Positions 45,101 through 55,798 of a stretch of 64,000 nt of DNA are shown piece after piece (within the stretch, counting starts at the first letter, position 1; each line of letters begins with the position of its first letter). The notes beneath the pieces are model-generated. The model saw only the letters and a list, made by a program, of their open reading frames with translations. It searched no databases and was not told where the DNA came from. The stretch comes from Toxotes chatareus (taxonomy: Eukaryota; Chordata; Actinopteri; Toxotidae). A program made the position numbers and the translations under genes. The DNA lies in the NCBI GenBank assembly GCA_016801885.1, contig JAFBJY010001397.1:1-64000 (forward strand), read 5' to 3'.

Positions 45101-47952
45101 TGGGCTAATCCAATCTTCACAGGTTCGACTGATGTACTGCTGTCTGTGCTCCTGCGTGATGAGATGTGGGTTTATTTACATGTGTGAAACGTGAAAATTG
45201 CACCAACAGGTCTTCAACAGCACACCTGTTTATTCAAGGAGGATAGAGTGATTACCTTCCTGATATAACAATTTCAGATGCGGTCTCACAGCACCTGAAA
45301 AGCACTGGCGTCCAGAGGTGCAACACTGGAACAGGGGGCCAATGAGAAAGAGGGAGAGACAGAGAGATGATGGATTAAAAATTACAAACAAAAATTTCCT
45401 TTGGCCTAAAAATGCATCGAATTGAATTAGTGATTAGATCAACAACTAATAACAACAGGAGGATTCTAAGGAAAATAGAAAACTTAAGAGAATAATAAAA
45501 TAATGGTCTGAACATATTCTTCTGAGTAGGATTACTGTTGTCTCTTTTTCCACATGGATTGTTTTGTCTTATTTATATATTAAAAAAAAAAATAAAAACT
45601 CTACTGGCACTTTTTGAGGGAGCAATCCTTATCCTGAGGGAACTCTAAAATAAAACTGGTACACTTGAACCGAGCATAGGATAATCCACCTGCCAGTGGA
45701 CAATGCTCGCTTCAATACCTGTAGATCATATAGATTATTGACCTTAAAATTGCCCCTGTCCCCTTTTTTTTTCTCTTTTTTTTCCCCTTCCCGGTATTTT
45801 TATTCCCTTTTACCCAAACTCAACCTGTACTTTCCATCCCTAACCCTAACCGTTCCTCCCTCCCTCTCCCTCCTCCCCTCCCTTGCCTAATCCTAACCTC
45901 TCTACCCTCTCTAATACCTCCCTACCCCTCCTAATCCTAACCCTAACCTTTTATTACTCCCCCATCCATATACTTTCCCTAACCTTCACCCTCCTATCCT
46001 GTTTTCCTTTTCCCCTCTTCCTTCTACCTCATCACCTGACCCCTAAACCTCCCCTATCCTAACCCTAACCATTCCACTCCCCACTCTAACTCTAACCCTA
46101 ACTTCTATACCACCCATGTCTCAATTTCATAACTTTATCTCCGTTTACCTTATCCTCCCTTAGTGCCTACTGGAGAAACCAATGATCCTCAATTAGGGGA
46201 TGAAAGATCGGCAAACTATAGAGAAATCTAGAAATTCAAAACAACCATGTGGAACAGAAAAATATACATGTCGAACATCAAACCGGAACTAAATCTAAAT
46301 CATGGAGCCACTGCACCCTTATGAAATAAAAATAGGGTTAATAATAAAACAATTGTACTCACAATATCCTTATATGGTGTGTGTATGTGTGGGTGTGTAT
46401 ATTTATGAAATTTTCTTATACTTTGCATGATATATGAAAGATTTTGCATGCTTTTCTTCTTATTCATTTATATAATGGTATTTTTATACATTGCACTTAT
46501 ACCAACTTTTTCAAGCACTTACCTTAATGTTATTTATTCCTTTATCTGATATTTGTTGTATTTATTATATTGTAATAATGTTATTAACCATTGCAGATGA
46601 CTCCAGTTTTTTAGAGAGAAGAGATTGACTCTCCGTCACAACCCAAAAATGGAGGGACTTTCAATAGGTTGGTTTAAGAAATATAAAACAAAAAAGAAAA
46701 ACAACAATAACATAAATCAGAATCAACCTCTCAGGAGAAAAAGAAAAATACAGACCATAAAGGGACGTGGGGTGGTGACACTGTGCAGGCACCTGTGCCA
46801 GTGCACCTAGTCACAATTTGTGATTATTTAAGAATTAATCCTTCTTAACCTAACCTAACCAGATGCCAGGAGCCTGTGCAGCTTGCTTACCCTCACTTCC
46901 CCAACCATTGAGAAACACCACAAAGGTGGGCAGAAAGAATAGGAATCCTAGAGACAGATGAATTCCAGAAAGTATTTTTGATACAGAATAATCAAGTCTC
47001 AGCCTTTTAGTTATTTTATTATTTTATTATTTTTGGGCCTCATCACTGTCTCTCCTTTTACCCTAATCAGGGATCTGCTTTCTTTTATTGACCCTCTGTT
47101 CTTAAAATGAACATTAATAAATACTTTTTAGATTTCCCCTTATCCATTTTGTATCTATTTTCTTAGTCTCTCTTAGAATATGTACTACAAATCTACCCAG
47201 TAACCCACCCCCCATAAATACCCTCCCTTTATAGAAAAGATCCAAATCCTTTTATAATTCCCCTTTTTTACTCCCCCTCTTTTCCCTCCAAAAGTTTGAA
47301 TTTTTATCAGCCTATCAGAGCTAACCTCTCTATCTGGACTCTGGAACCTCTCTGGAGGTTGGCTAGGGAAAGCAAGAAAGGGTTGGACCCAAAGGTACTG
47401 GGCCAGTCACATAGTGAGGAAACTTCCCTGGGGGGTCGGGTTTAGACTCCCACCTCCTTAGTCTATATATACCCCCCATTCAGTCTCCCTCAGAATCCCC
47501 CTCTGAAGAAGCAGTTAGACTGCGAAACGTTAGGGGCTTTTTTTTAGGCTGGATTGGGCCTTAATTCTTGCTACCTTTTATCTAATTTGACTTGGAAATT
47601 AAAAATATTGACCGGAATTGGTCATCATTGACAATTTTTTTTAAACTATTGAATTCCAAATAAAGATAATTGATTTTAAACTTAACAAAAATCAGTTGGG
47701 GGCCTGCCCCAGTAGGCCTGCCTCGACAAAAAAAAAAAAGAACTAACAGAAATGGAGTAGAAAAGACTTTCTTCCTTCTAATTTTCCTCTTTGAGCACCT
47801 ACCTGAATAGACCCACGAAAACCTGGATTCTCCAACGCAATCTGAAACCAGCAGAGAACCCGGCCAGGGGAAGATTCAACCTCGGACCCTGGAGAAACAG
47901 GACTCACAGGTAGGCCCCCACTGACCAAAGTATTCTTTTTCACAGGACCAAG
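42173..47952. other. Noncoding outer right arm
   Basis: Mirror of 1-9,825 minus the left insertions. It holds a CA run (44,631-44,655), scattered ccctaaccctaacc runs near 44,720, 45,838, 45,935 and 46,055, and an AT-rich block at 46,400-46,560. From about 47,470 comes a possible 5' untranslated region of the gag-like gene. About 610 bp at 42,780-43,390 have no counterpart in the left arm but have diverged relatives at 51,300-51,730. No gene. Confidence 0.6.
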
Positions 47953-49282
47953 ATGACCCACTCCAGCCTAAGGAGGGAGACTGCAACAACACAAAACAAG
48001 AATAGAATGAGAGACAGGACCACACATTCAGAAAATAGAACCACAACCAATAGAAATGAAGAAGTGGATCAGAGAGAATTTAATTCTCAATACCTCAGGA
48101 CAGCACCAGATGAGTTCACCCGGCAACTGGCGAAACACTGCTTTAAATTAATACGAGCAGTTCATCATAAAAATATCATAGACCAGGCCATCTTCACCAA
48201 AAATCCACCTAAGGGCATGCTGAGACAGGTAGATAGACTGACGATGTTTATTAAACCCTCCTCCCCAACAGAACAAGTTAAAACTGCAGTAAAAGAAAAC
48301 ACATAAAATAACCTTTCCATTCTACAGGACCACTATTCAAAAATCCTAATAGAGTATAATCAGCTACCACTGAATGAAACAGCATTTCAAAATGCAATTG
48401 GCTGGGCCAAGAAAGCGCTATAAAGCCAGACTGACCCAGCTGACAATCACAACTGCCCGTGTTCTGTTGGAGCCCTCCCACATTTTAGACCCATTGCCTC
48501 CGTCCTCGGAGGAGTCTCCTGGTGACACTCCATCGAGCCCGGACCTGGAGGATGCGGAGGAGTTCCCGCCCCTGCCCGGGCCACGGGGGGTGCCAACACT
48601 CCGGCCCAACATTTTGGACGGGCTGGCTGTGAGTGGGGACACACCGACTGAGCTTCAACACCTAGATGAGGGCGCATTATTGAATACGTTTAAACAGACT
48701 GATTTGAGGAAATCTCAATCAACACCCATGGGGGAGGAGTTAATAGAGGAAACTACCTCTTTGGAGAGATCAGGAGAAGCTCCTCCCGAGTGCCCCTCTC
48801 GCCCGGTTGTGTGTCTTCCTACTGGGAGAGAATCCAAAGCCCTGTGGCCACCAGAACTCTCCTGGCTGCCCGCTCGGCTGCCCCTTGGCGCAGGGGAGGG
48901 AGCAGGGATCATCGTCGTCTTCATCTGAGGATGACTTTGTCCCGACCAATGGGATGAGGAGGTCTTTTGCAGATAGGAGAAATAGGAGTGAGGGTCACAT
49001 CCAAAGGACAAATACAAAACCTAGACAGAAACACACAAGGGAGGGGAAGTCCTATTAGGAGACTAAATCCACCTACCCAAATGTAACAATAGAAAAACAC
49101 AATCTCCAAATACAAAACAGTGCTCAGGATAGCCAGGAAAACAACTCACCATTTCATATCTCCCTAGGTGATGGTGCCGGACCGAGGCAGCAAAAAACAT
49201 CAAATCCCATACGGAGGCTGAGCCTACCGAGAGGAAAAAGTGGTGGAAACAAACATGATGATTCAGGGGTCGAAAAAGTATA
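47953..49282 (+). pseudogene. Retroelement gag/ORF1-like protein, broken
   Basis: A charged N-terminus (MTHSSLRRETATTQNKN) is followed by a helical domain with FTRQLAKHCFKLIRAVHH, a stop near 48,304, and then WAKKAL...RLTQLTITTARVLLEPS. A GC-rich Pro/Glu-rich linker spans 48,480-48,900, then a basic tail with FADRRNRSEGH and RRLSLPRGKSGG, ending near 49,282. Frameshifts lie near 48,305, 48,425 and 48,925-49,060. The layout (helical core, acidic Pro-rich linker, basic end, upstream leader shared with the left arm) fits ORF1/gag of a retroelement. No zinc knuckle or polymerase follows. The mirror copy would lie left of base 1. Confidence 0.5.
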
Positions 49283-51756
49283 AACATACAACAAACATAC
49301 TTCTTAACCTAACCAAAACCTAACTGTAACCCTGAAACCAAGTCTCAACCCTCAAACAGCAACATGAACACAGATGGAAACACTGCAGAGCTGCTTTGGA
49401 TGGTTTAACAGGTAGAGATCATCAAATAATGGAATGACCTGATACCTTCATCTGTATCCATAAACACATGGAGGAAATCTCCCAAACACAAACTTAACCA
49501 CAATGTGATCCACAGGTAACAAACACACTTGCATGGAAACTCTCACACCAGCATAAAAATAAGTCATTGTTTTAGGATCTGAAGAAGAAGATCCAGGATG
49601 AAGGAGATCAGGAGACAGGAGCCCCACAACAGAAGAGAGAGAAATAAAAGAAATACAATTAAAACACAAACTTACAAACAGATGAAGAATCCCCTTAAAG
49701 TCTTTGTAGTAAACAAAGAAAGTTTTGTTTCTGGACCCAGACTGAGAAAATACCAGTAACTGAAAATAATGATGAAATAATGTTGGAGGAAAAAAATGCT
49801 TCCTCCTTCCATCCAGCCTGGTTATTTTACAGCTTCTACTCCCAGAACATGATGATATAGTGTCAGCTTTAACTTTCACCATCAGCTTCCTCCTTGATTC
49901 AGGTGACAGGTGTAACTGTTATCTCAGTGTGATGCAGAGAAGAGACCAACATACAGCAGGACTCTGTGGATTTAAGGTCTAACAGCACAAGATAAGTTGA
50001 ACGAGATCTAAAAGAAACATGAGTCAAAATGATTGAAGGAGGACTTACTATGGACTGACAGGAGACAGAAAGACACTTTACAGTCATTTCTACCAGCAGT
50101 CAGCAGACAAACACTCATGAGAGCACCTTTACACCTCACTCTGACAAAAGAGACACAGCCCAGTTCAGCCTCTGCACAGCTCTGAAGGACAAATACTGCT
50201 GTGACTGTATTTAAGAGGCAACATACTATGATTTACATTAACAACTGAAAATCATATAACTAATAAAACATTAAATTCAATAGCTAATTAAAAAGCCAAC
50301 AGGAGAACACTTTTACAGGCTGTTGGTATAAGATTTGAATTGATTGCCTAAGTGTCACTGTAAATGTTTTCCTTATTCAACTTCATATGCAGTGTGTATA
50401 TTTGAAAATGTCTGTGCTCAGAGATTCACTTTGAGTTCTGAGGTTTGGTCTCAACTGCAGAAGTAAACTGGCAGAACAGTGAGACCTTAAGTGAGATTAG
50501 TTTCTTTGTGAGCTCATTATCAAGTCTGTCGAGGGCACAGGATGAAGCAGGATGAACGGTTTGTATTTTTTTAGGTAAGACGTTTTTGGCCACAATCTCA
50601 GTTGTCATTTAAAGCACAGACTCATCACTCTGCCTCCACAAAGGCTCTAATCTAGTCACAAACTGCTTCAGTCAAAGAGAGAGAAACAAATAAATAAAAC
50701 AATAAGAACAGCAGATAAAATTCAAGAGAGGAGCAGATATAGAACACAAGTGTAAACATAAAATACTACGTTACCTAAAAACCTGTCTGAACCGATGGAT
50801 TTGTATCTGCTTTGTGAAAGAGTCCACAGAGTCCACACACCTCAGACTTACTGGGAGATTATTCCAAAGTTTAGAGGCTGCAAACTGGAAAGCACAATCT
50901 TCCTGAGTCTTAAAACATGTCCGAGGTACATTTAGAAAGTCCTGACCTAAGAGATCAGCTCATGGTGTGGGGGTGCAGAAGGTCCATGGTATACTGTGGA
51001 GCCTTAAGTCAGCACATTATACAGGGACAGTGATACACCTGGATGTGTTTCATCCAAAATAAAAATACTACCTTCTTCAACTAATACTGTATGTCAGCTT
51101 TCAGGGAGTCTGAAGACGCCAACCACCAACAGTGTGAGCTGCACACTGAATGTGATATTTCACTGTTCTTTGAATTAAACATTGTGATATTTTGAAGTCC
51201 TCATATTAAAATTTAAAGTTGAAGGACCTGGAAAAGTAAAACACAAAAGTGTAATACAAACCCATTCAAATAGGATTTTCCATTGTGTTGGTTGTAGTCA
51301 CATCAAGTCATGATATGAATTGAAATGAAGTTGATGATCTGACCTTCTACTAAAGCACTGCCAGCTCACTGATAACTACAATCAATATTCCTACAACTTT
51401 TTCCCAGTTAAGCAGGAAAAGTTTGGTTTGCGTTATCAGTAACATAACACAGCTCTGATATGGCTGTAATTGATCAGTAAACAGTGACATAAGGCTGATA
51501 TCCCAAAGTTCAAGCAAGAGCACAGGAGTGAGACTAAACTCCAAACTGTAGAGACTGAGGTAGAAGCTGCAAAAGTCCTGAGAGCTGAAAACAGAGAGAC
51601 GTTTTAGAACAGAGCTTTCTCTCTAATCTTCAGCATAGATACACAAGTTTAGCTACTGAAGACACAGCTAAGGAGAGGAGAATGTTAAGAGTTGGCAATG
51701 GCCGGCTGTGTTACCAAGCCGGGTCACAGCAGCAGTGCAGCCATCCCCTACTACCC

Positions 51757-52205
51757 TGGAACATTGTGTTCCCAGAATGCAGGTTTACTTGTGGTTCCTA
51801 AAGTCTCCAATAGAGAGAATGGGAGGCAGAGCCCTCAGATATCAGGCTCCTCTACTGTGGAACCATCTACTAGTTTGGGTCTTGGAGGCAGACGCCCTCT
51901 CCATGTTTTAGAGGAGGCTTAAAACTTTCCCTTGTGATGAACCTTATAGTCAGGGCTGAGTAAGGCTTTCCTGAATGAGCCACTAGTTATGCTGCTATAG
52001 GTCTACACTGCTGGAAGACTTCACATGATGCACTGATTTCCTCTCTCCTCCTCTCTCCTCTCCATCTGTACACATTCATATCCCATTAATGTATGTTACT
52101 AACTTGGCTTCTTCTCTCTCCCATGGTGTTGTGCTTTCTTGTCTCTGCAGTTACTTCCACCTCCAGAGCTGCAGAGTCTGGATCTGTGGCTGCAGGCAAA
52201 CTACT
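51757..52205 (+). mobile_element. Diverged L2-like LINE 3' piece
   Basis: CVPRMQVYL...GGRALRYQAPLLWNHL is the degenerate equivalent of the C-terminal LINE segment at 8,872-9,063. It is followed by related 3' noncoding sequence (tatgctgctatagg). More diverged than the other copies and broken by frameshift. Confidence 0.75.
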
Positions 52206-53303
52206 GTTCCACATGCAAAGCACTGGTAGTTGATCTTCAACATAAATGATAAAAAAGACTTGGAGGACGCCTGTTTCAACTATGTAAGTGTTAGAAAAAT
52301 TCCAACCAATTCAGCCAAGACTCAGAGACGACCAGAGCTTTCAGTATTTATTCTTGCAAGAAGTAGTATACATAGACCATAAATCAAGAATGGTATCATT
52401 GTAATACACCAAGGAGGGAAGTCTCTATGTCTTCTTTATACACACAGGAGCTCACCTCCCTTGAGCTGATAATCAAAGTCATAGTCTAAACATGCATACA
52501 TGCAGCCGGTCTCCTTGAGTGTCTGTCTCTGTATCTGTGTAAGAAAAACAATATGCACCGGACAGTCTTCCATATCTGTCTCAAAGGAACAATGTGTGCC
52601 CTTGCTGTAGTTCAAGGTATTGTAGGTCAGGCTGCACATTATTTTACCATCAGTAAGTCAGACTGCTGAAGCCTTGTGTTTTCTTCTTTTGAACTTTGGA
52701 AGTCCCTTTTACACAGGACATGGACTGTGGTTTTTATGCTCCATCTTTTAGGAGGATCCAAAGCAACAACCACAAATGATTTCAATTTACATAAAAGCAT
52801 GTGAATGTTTTTGAACATTTGAAGTTTAAAAGACAAACTTGAAAAAATAGGCACCTTTCCTTTAACACAAACCATAATGCTTTGAACCAAAAATGGAAAC
52901 CTAAGTTGACAATAGGAAAATGTCACAGATACAATCAGCATAAATAAACTGAACATGTACTGAAACCTTTGGGCTGAAGTTCTTGTGTGATTAGACATCA
53001 TGCCAATTTAACAAACACATCCCACTGAACTGAAACACTGACATGAACTAAAAAGTTTTGACTTACTGAAAACCTTGGAGGTGATCTGGACTTTCCTGTA
53101 GTTTCCTCTTGTCCTTGTAACAGCTTGTCAATAATTGTGCAGAAATATCTGAGTGGTTCTTTCTTCCTAAATCATGAGCAAGTCCTGTCCAGTCCAACTG
53201 TTTCTGCTCCTGTTTGACTTCTGAACTTGTCTCTGGCTGTGTGTCCACTTACTGCAGCCTGTGACATCAGACTGTAGAATGTTGATACATCAAAGGCATC
53301 AAA

Positions 53304-53307
<4 letters not shown>

Positions 53308-53354
<47 letters not shown>
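53308..53354 (+). repeat. (CA)n microsatellite
   Basis: About 23 CA units. The corresponding places in the arms (44,631-44,655 and the GT stretch near 6,432) are much shorter. Confidence 0.95.
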
Positions 53355-53357
<3 letters not shown>

Positions 53358-53890
53358 AGACACACACATCTCTTACTATACACTGAAAAAATGTTTTTGT
53401 TGAATTTACTCAATTTTAATATTAAAAGTGGTTTATGCATAATACATTCATCTAAATCTAGACATATTTGTTTAAGTTGACAATATTTTTGAGTAATTTC
53501 AAATAAATTATATAAGCATTTTCAGCACAAACATTGAGTATTTGATACTCTGATTTCCTTAGTAATTCTGACTAAACCCATGTTTATTTTACTTAAATTC
53601 ATTATGTAATTCATATATATTTGGTTAACTAATTTGTTATTGTGCTTTAAATTAAATTGTCTCATTCTACATATGTAAAATATGTCAATTCACAATTTTA
53701 TTTAAATTTTATTCAAATTTTTCAGATGGTCACAGTGATCACCATTTGACCACAAATAGAAAAAAAAATCACTGTAAATGACATTACAGTACAGTGAAAA
53801 CAAAATCTGTGCACATTATCAGCATTCACATATGCAGCTGAAGAAATGCAGCCTTACAACATATAAGAACTTTGGGGGGAACAATTTTTC

Positions 53891-55128
53891 AATTTTCAAT
53901 TCAATTCAATTCAATTTTATTTATATAGCGCCTTCCACAATCAAAATTGTCTCAAAGCGCTTTACAGAGACCCAGAGCCTGACCCCAGAGCAAGCACTTA
54001 AGGCGACAGTGGCAAGGAAAACTCCCTTTTAACAGGAAGAAACCTTGAGCAGAACCTGGCTCAGGTGGGGGACCCTCCTGCCGATGGCCGGGCTGGGTGA
54101 AAGGAGGTAAAGGAGGAAGATAGGACAGCTAGGATTGGAGGAGAGGGGGAGAAAGACATGCAGCATAATACAGACAATGTGGGTCAGTATTTACATTACA
54201 GTTAGTGGACAGTTATTGGATAATGTGTGCTCAGCAGATTAGAATTATGAAACAGAGCACGGAGGCAAAAAGTTGTGTCATGACTGGTAATTATTTACAT
54301 TACAGTCTGCAAAGAATATTAATCAAATATTTATCTGTAGCAGAACGGAACATTAAACATGTTAGAAATCGATCATTGTAAACAATAAACAGCAGCAGGT
54401 GGGTGGAGCCAGGACCATAGGACATGCAGCTCCGGAGCCAGAGGTACCTGCAGAAAGGTACAGAGAAAGAGAGACCAGAGAGAAACAAACACAGGACTAC
54501 GGGACAGAGAGGACACAGAGTTAATGACATGTAATAAAGGCTAATAAATTTGAGAGTGGGTCTGAGGAGAGAAAGAGAAAGAAGAAGAAGTGCACAGTAA
54601 ATCATGGGATGTCCCCCAGCAGTCTAGGCCTATAGCAGCATAACTAGGGGATGATTCAGTTGCCTGAGCCAGCCCTACTAAGGGCTATATCCTTAACTGT
54701 AACAGTGTCTATAGAGATAATTGTGACTAACTATAAGTTTAAATAACTAGGACTGTAACTACAACTAATTATAAGCTTTATCAAACAAGAAGGTTTTAAG
54801 CTTCGTTTTAAAATTAGAGAGGGTGTCTGCTTCCCGAACCCAAACTGGCCGTTGGTTCCATAGGAGAGGGGCCTGATAGCTAAAGGCTCGGCCTCCCATT
54901 CTACTTTTAGAGATTTTGGGAACCATAAGCAAACCTGCATTCTGGGAACGAAGCAATCTGTTAGGATGATATGGTACTATCAGCTCTTTGAGATATGAAG
55001 GAGCCTGGCCATTGAGGGCCTTATATGTAAGGAGAAGGATTTTAAAATCAATTCTGGATTTTACAGGAAGCCAATGAAGAGAAGTTAGTACAGGAGTAAT
55101 ATGATCTCTCTTGCTAATTCCAGTCAGT
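53891..55128 (-). mobile_element. L2-like LINE 3' part (5'-truncated)
   Basis: Nearly identical to 26,829-28,070 in the same orientation: the C-terminal coding piece (LLRSQNAGLL...GGRAFSYQAPLLWNQ), the 3' noncoding region and the (attga)n tail. The 5' truncation point is at 55,128, where ttttcacc begins. A ttttca on both sides may be a target duplication. It landed beside or within the duplicated exon fragment at 55,129-55,312. Confidence 0.9.
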
Positions 55129-55312
55129 TTTCACCATCCACTTGCAAGAACATTTTATAAATGAACTATTAATATATTGTAACTATGTATTGTACTTTTC
55201 CGTCCATAGATGGTTATCATCAAAACACTGACTTGAGCTTCAGAGCCAGTACTGTCCAGGATGGTCACTGTTTCAACAAAAATGTCACTGTGATAGTTTC
55301 CAGTCCAGTAAA
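55129..55312 (-). pseudogene. Degraded duplicate of the last exons of the PB1/SAMD3-like gene
   Basis: ttttcaccatccacttgcaagaacattttataaatgaact matches 55,850-55,888, and the block gagccagtactgtccaggatgg...tttccag matches 55,970-56,040 in order. About 75% similar by eye, with coding potential lost. A tandem or dispersed second copy was therefore once present. Confidence 0.65.
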
Positions 55313-55798
55313 TTTACCTAATCAAGAAAAAAACAATTGAATAGATAACAAAAATATTCTGTCGCACCATTTCTGAGATTGTCATACACTGCTAGCAATG
55401 TTTAATGTTTTATTTTAGTTGACGATTTCACAAAACCTTTTGCTCTTTGTTACATTCTCATTAGTCTGTCATATTTTCATTCCACTAAGAAAGACTGTTG
55501 TGTTCCAGCCACACTCTGTACCCTGTGCAGCTCCAAAGTTAAAAAAAAAAAAAAAGAAAAACATTTAAGTATGTAGCATTCTAATAGCGCTAGACGAAAA
55601 AAAAAAATCAGGAAAAATACCCAAATCAACAAGATTTGACCATGTCAACAAAATCTGGCAAGCAAAAATCTGCTGCTGAAATGCTCCTGAACAGCTGTGT
55701 GGAGGAAAGAAGGAAACTGTCACAGCCATGCCTCTTGGAATCGCCTGATCCCAGTCAATGCACTCACTTTGTTCACATGTAGAGCAGAAGAACTGCAG

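Larger units (their letters stand above)
30440..47837 (-). repeat. Right arm of the diverged inverted duplication
   Basis: Reverse-complement partner of 1-21,270. It is shorter because it lacks hAT-1 and the left-arm L2 pieces and has its own deletions: about 420 bp of the polymerase N-terminal region (left 20,398-20,815), about 890 bp over the ATPase (left 15,510-16,405), and about 820 bp of the DDE-like gene 3' part (left 9,825-10,645). It has gained hAT-2 at 31,706-34,518. The outer end may continue beyond 47,837, because the left copy is cut at base 1. Confidence 0.93.
49310..53400 (+). repeat. Diverged extra copies of the outer-arm repeat
   Basis: 49,310-49,640 matches 44,745-45,060 closely. 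51,300-51,730 matches 42,840-43,350 with many differences, and 52,640-53,370 matches 43,955-44,700. The order implies the end of one repeat unit followed by a second unit, both in right-arm orientation. The piece between (49,640-51,190) has no recognised content. No protein-coding gene is supported. Confidence 0.75.

Noticed and set aside
1..47837. Palindrome as an assembly artefact
   Set aside because: Base differences throughout, private transposon insertions with empty sites and private deletions argue for two real copies; joining of distant loci can still only be excluded with long reads.
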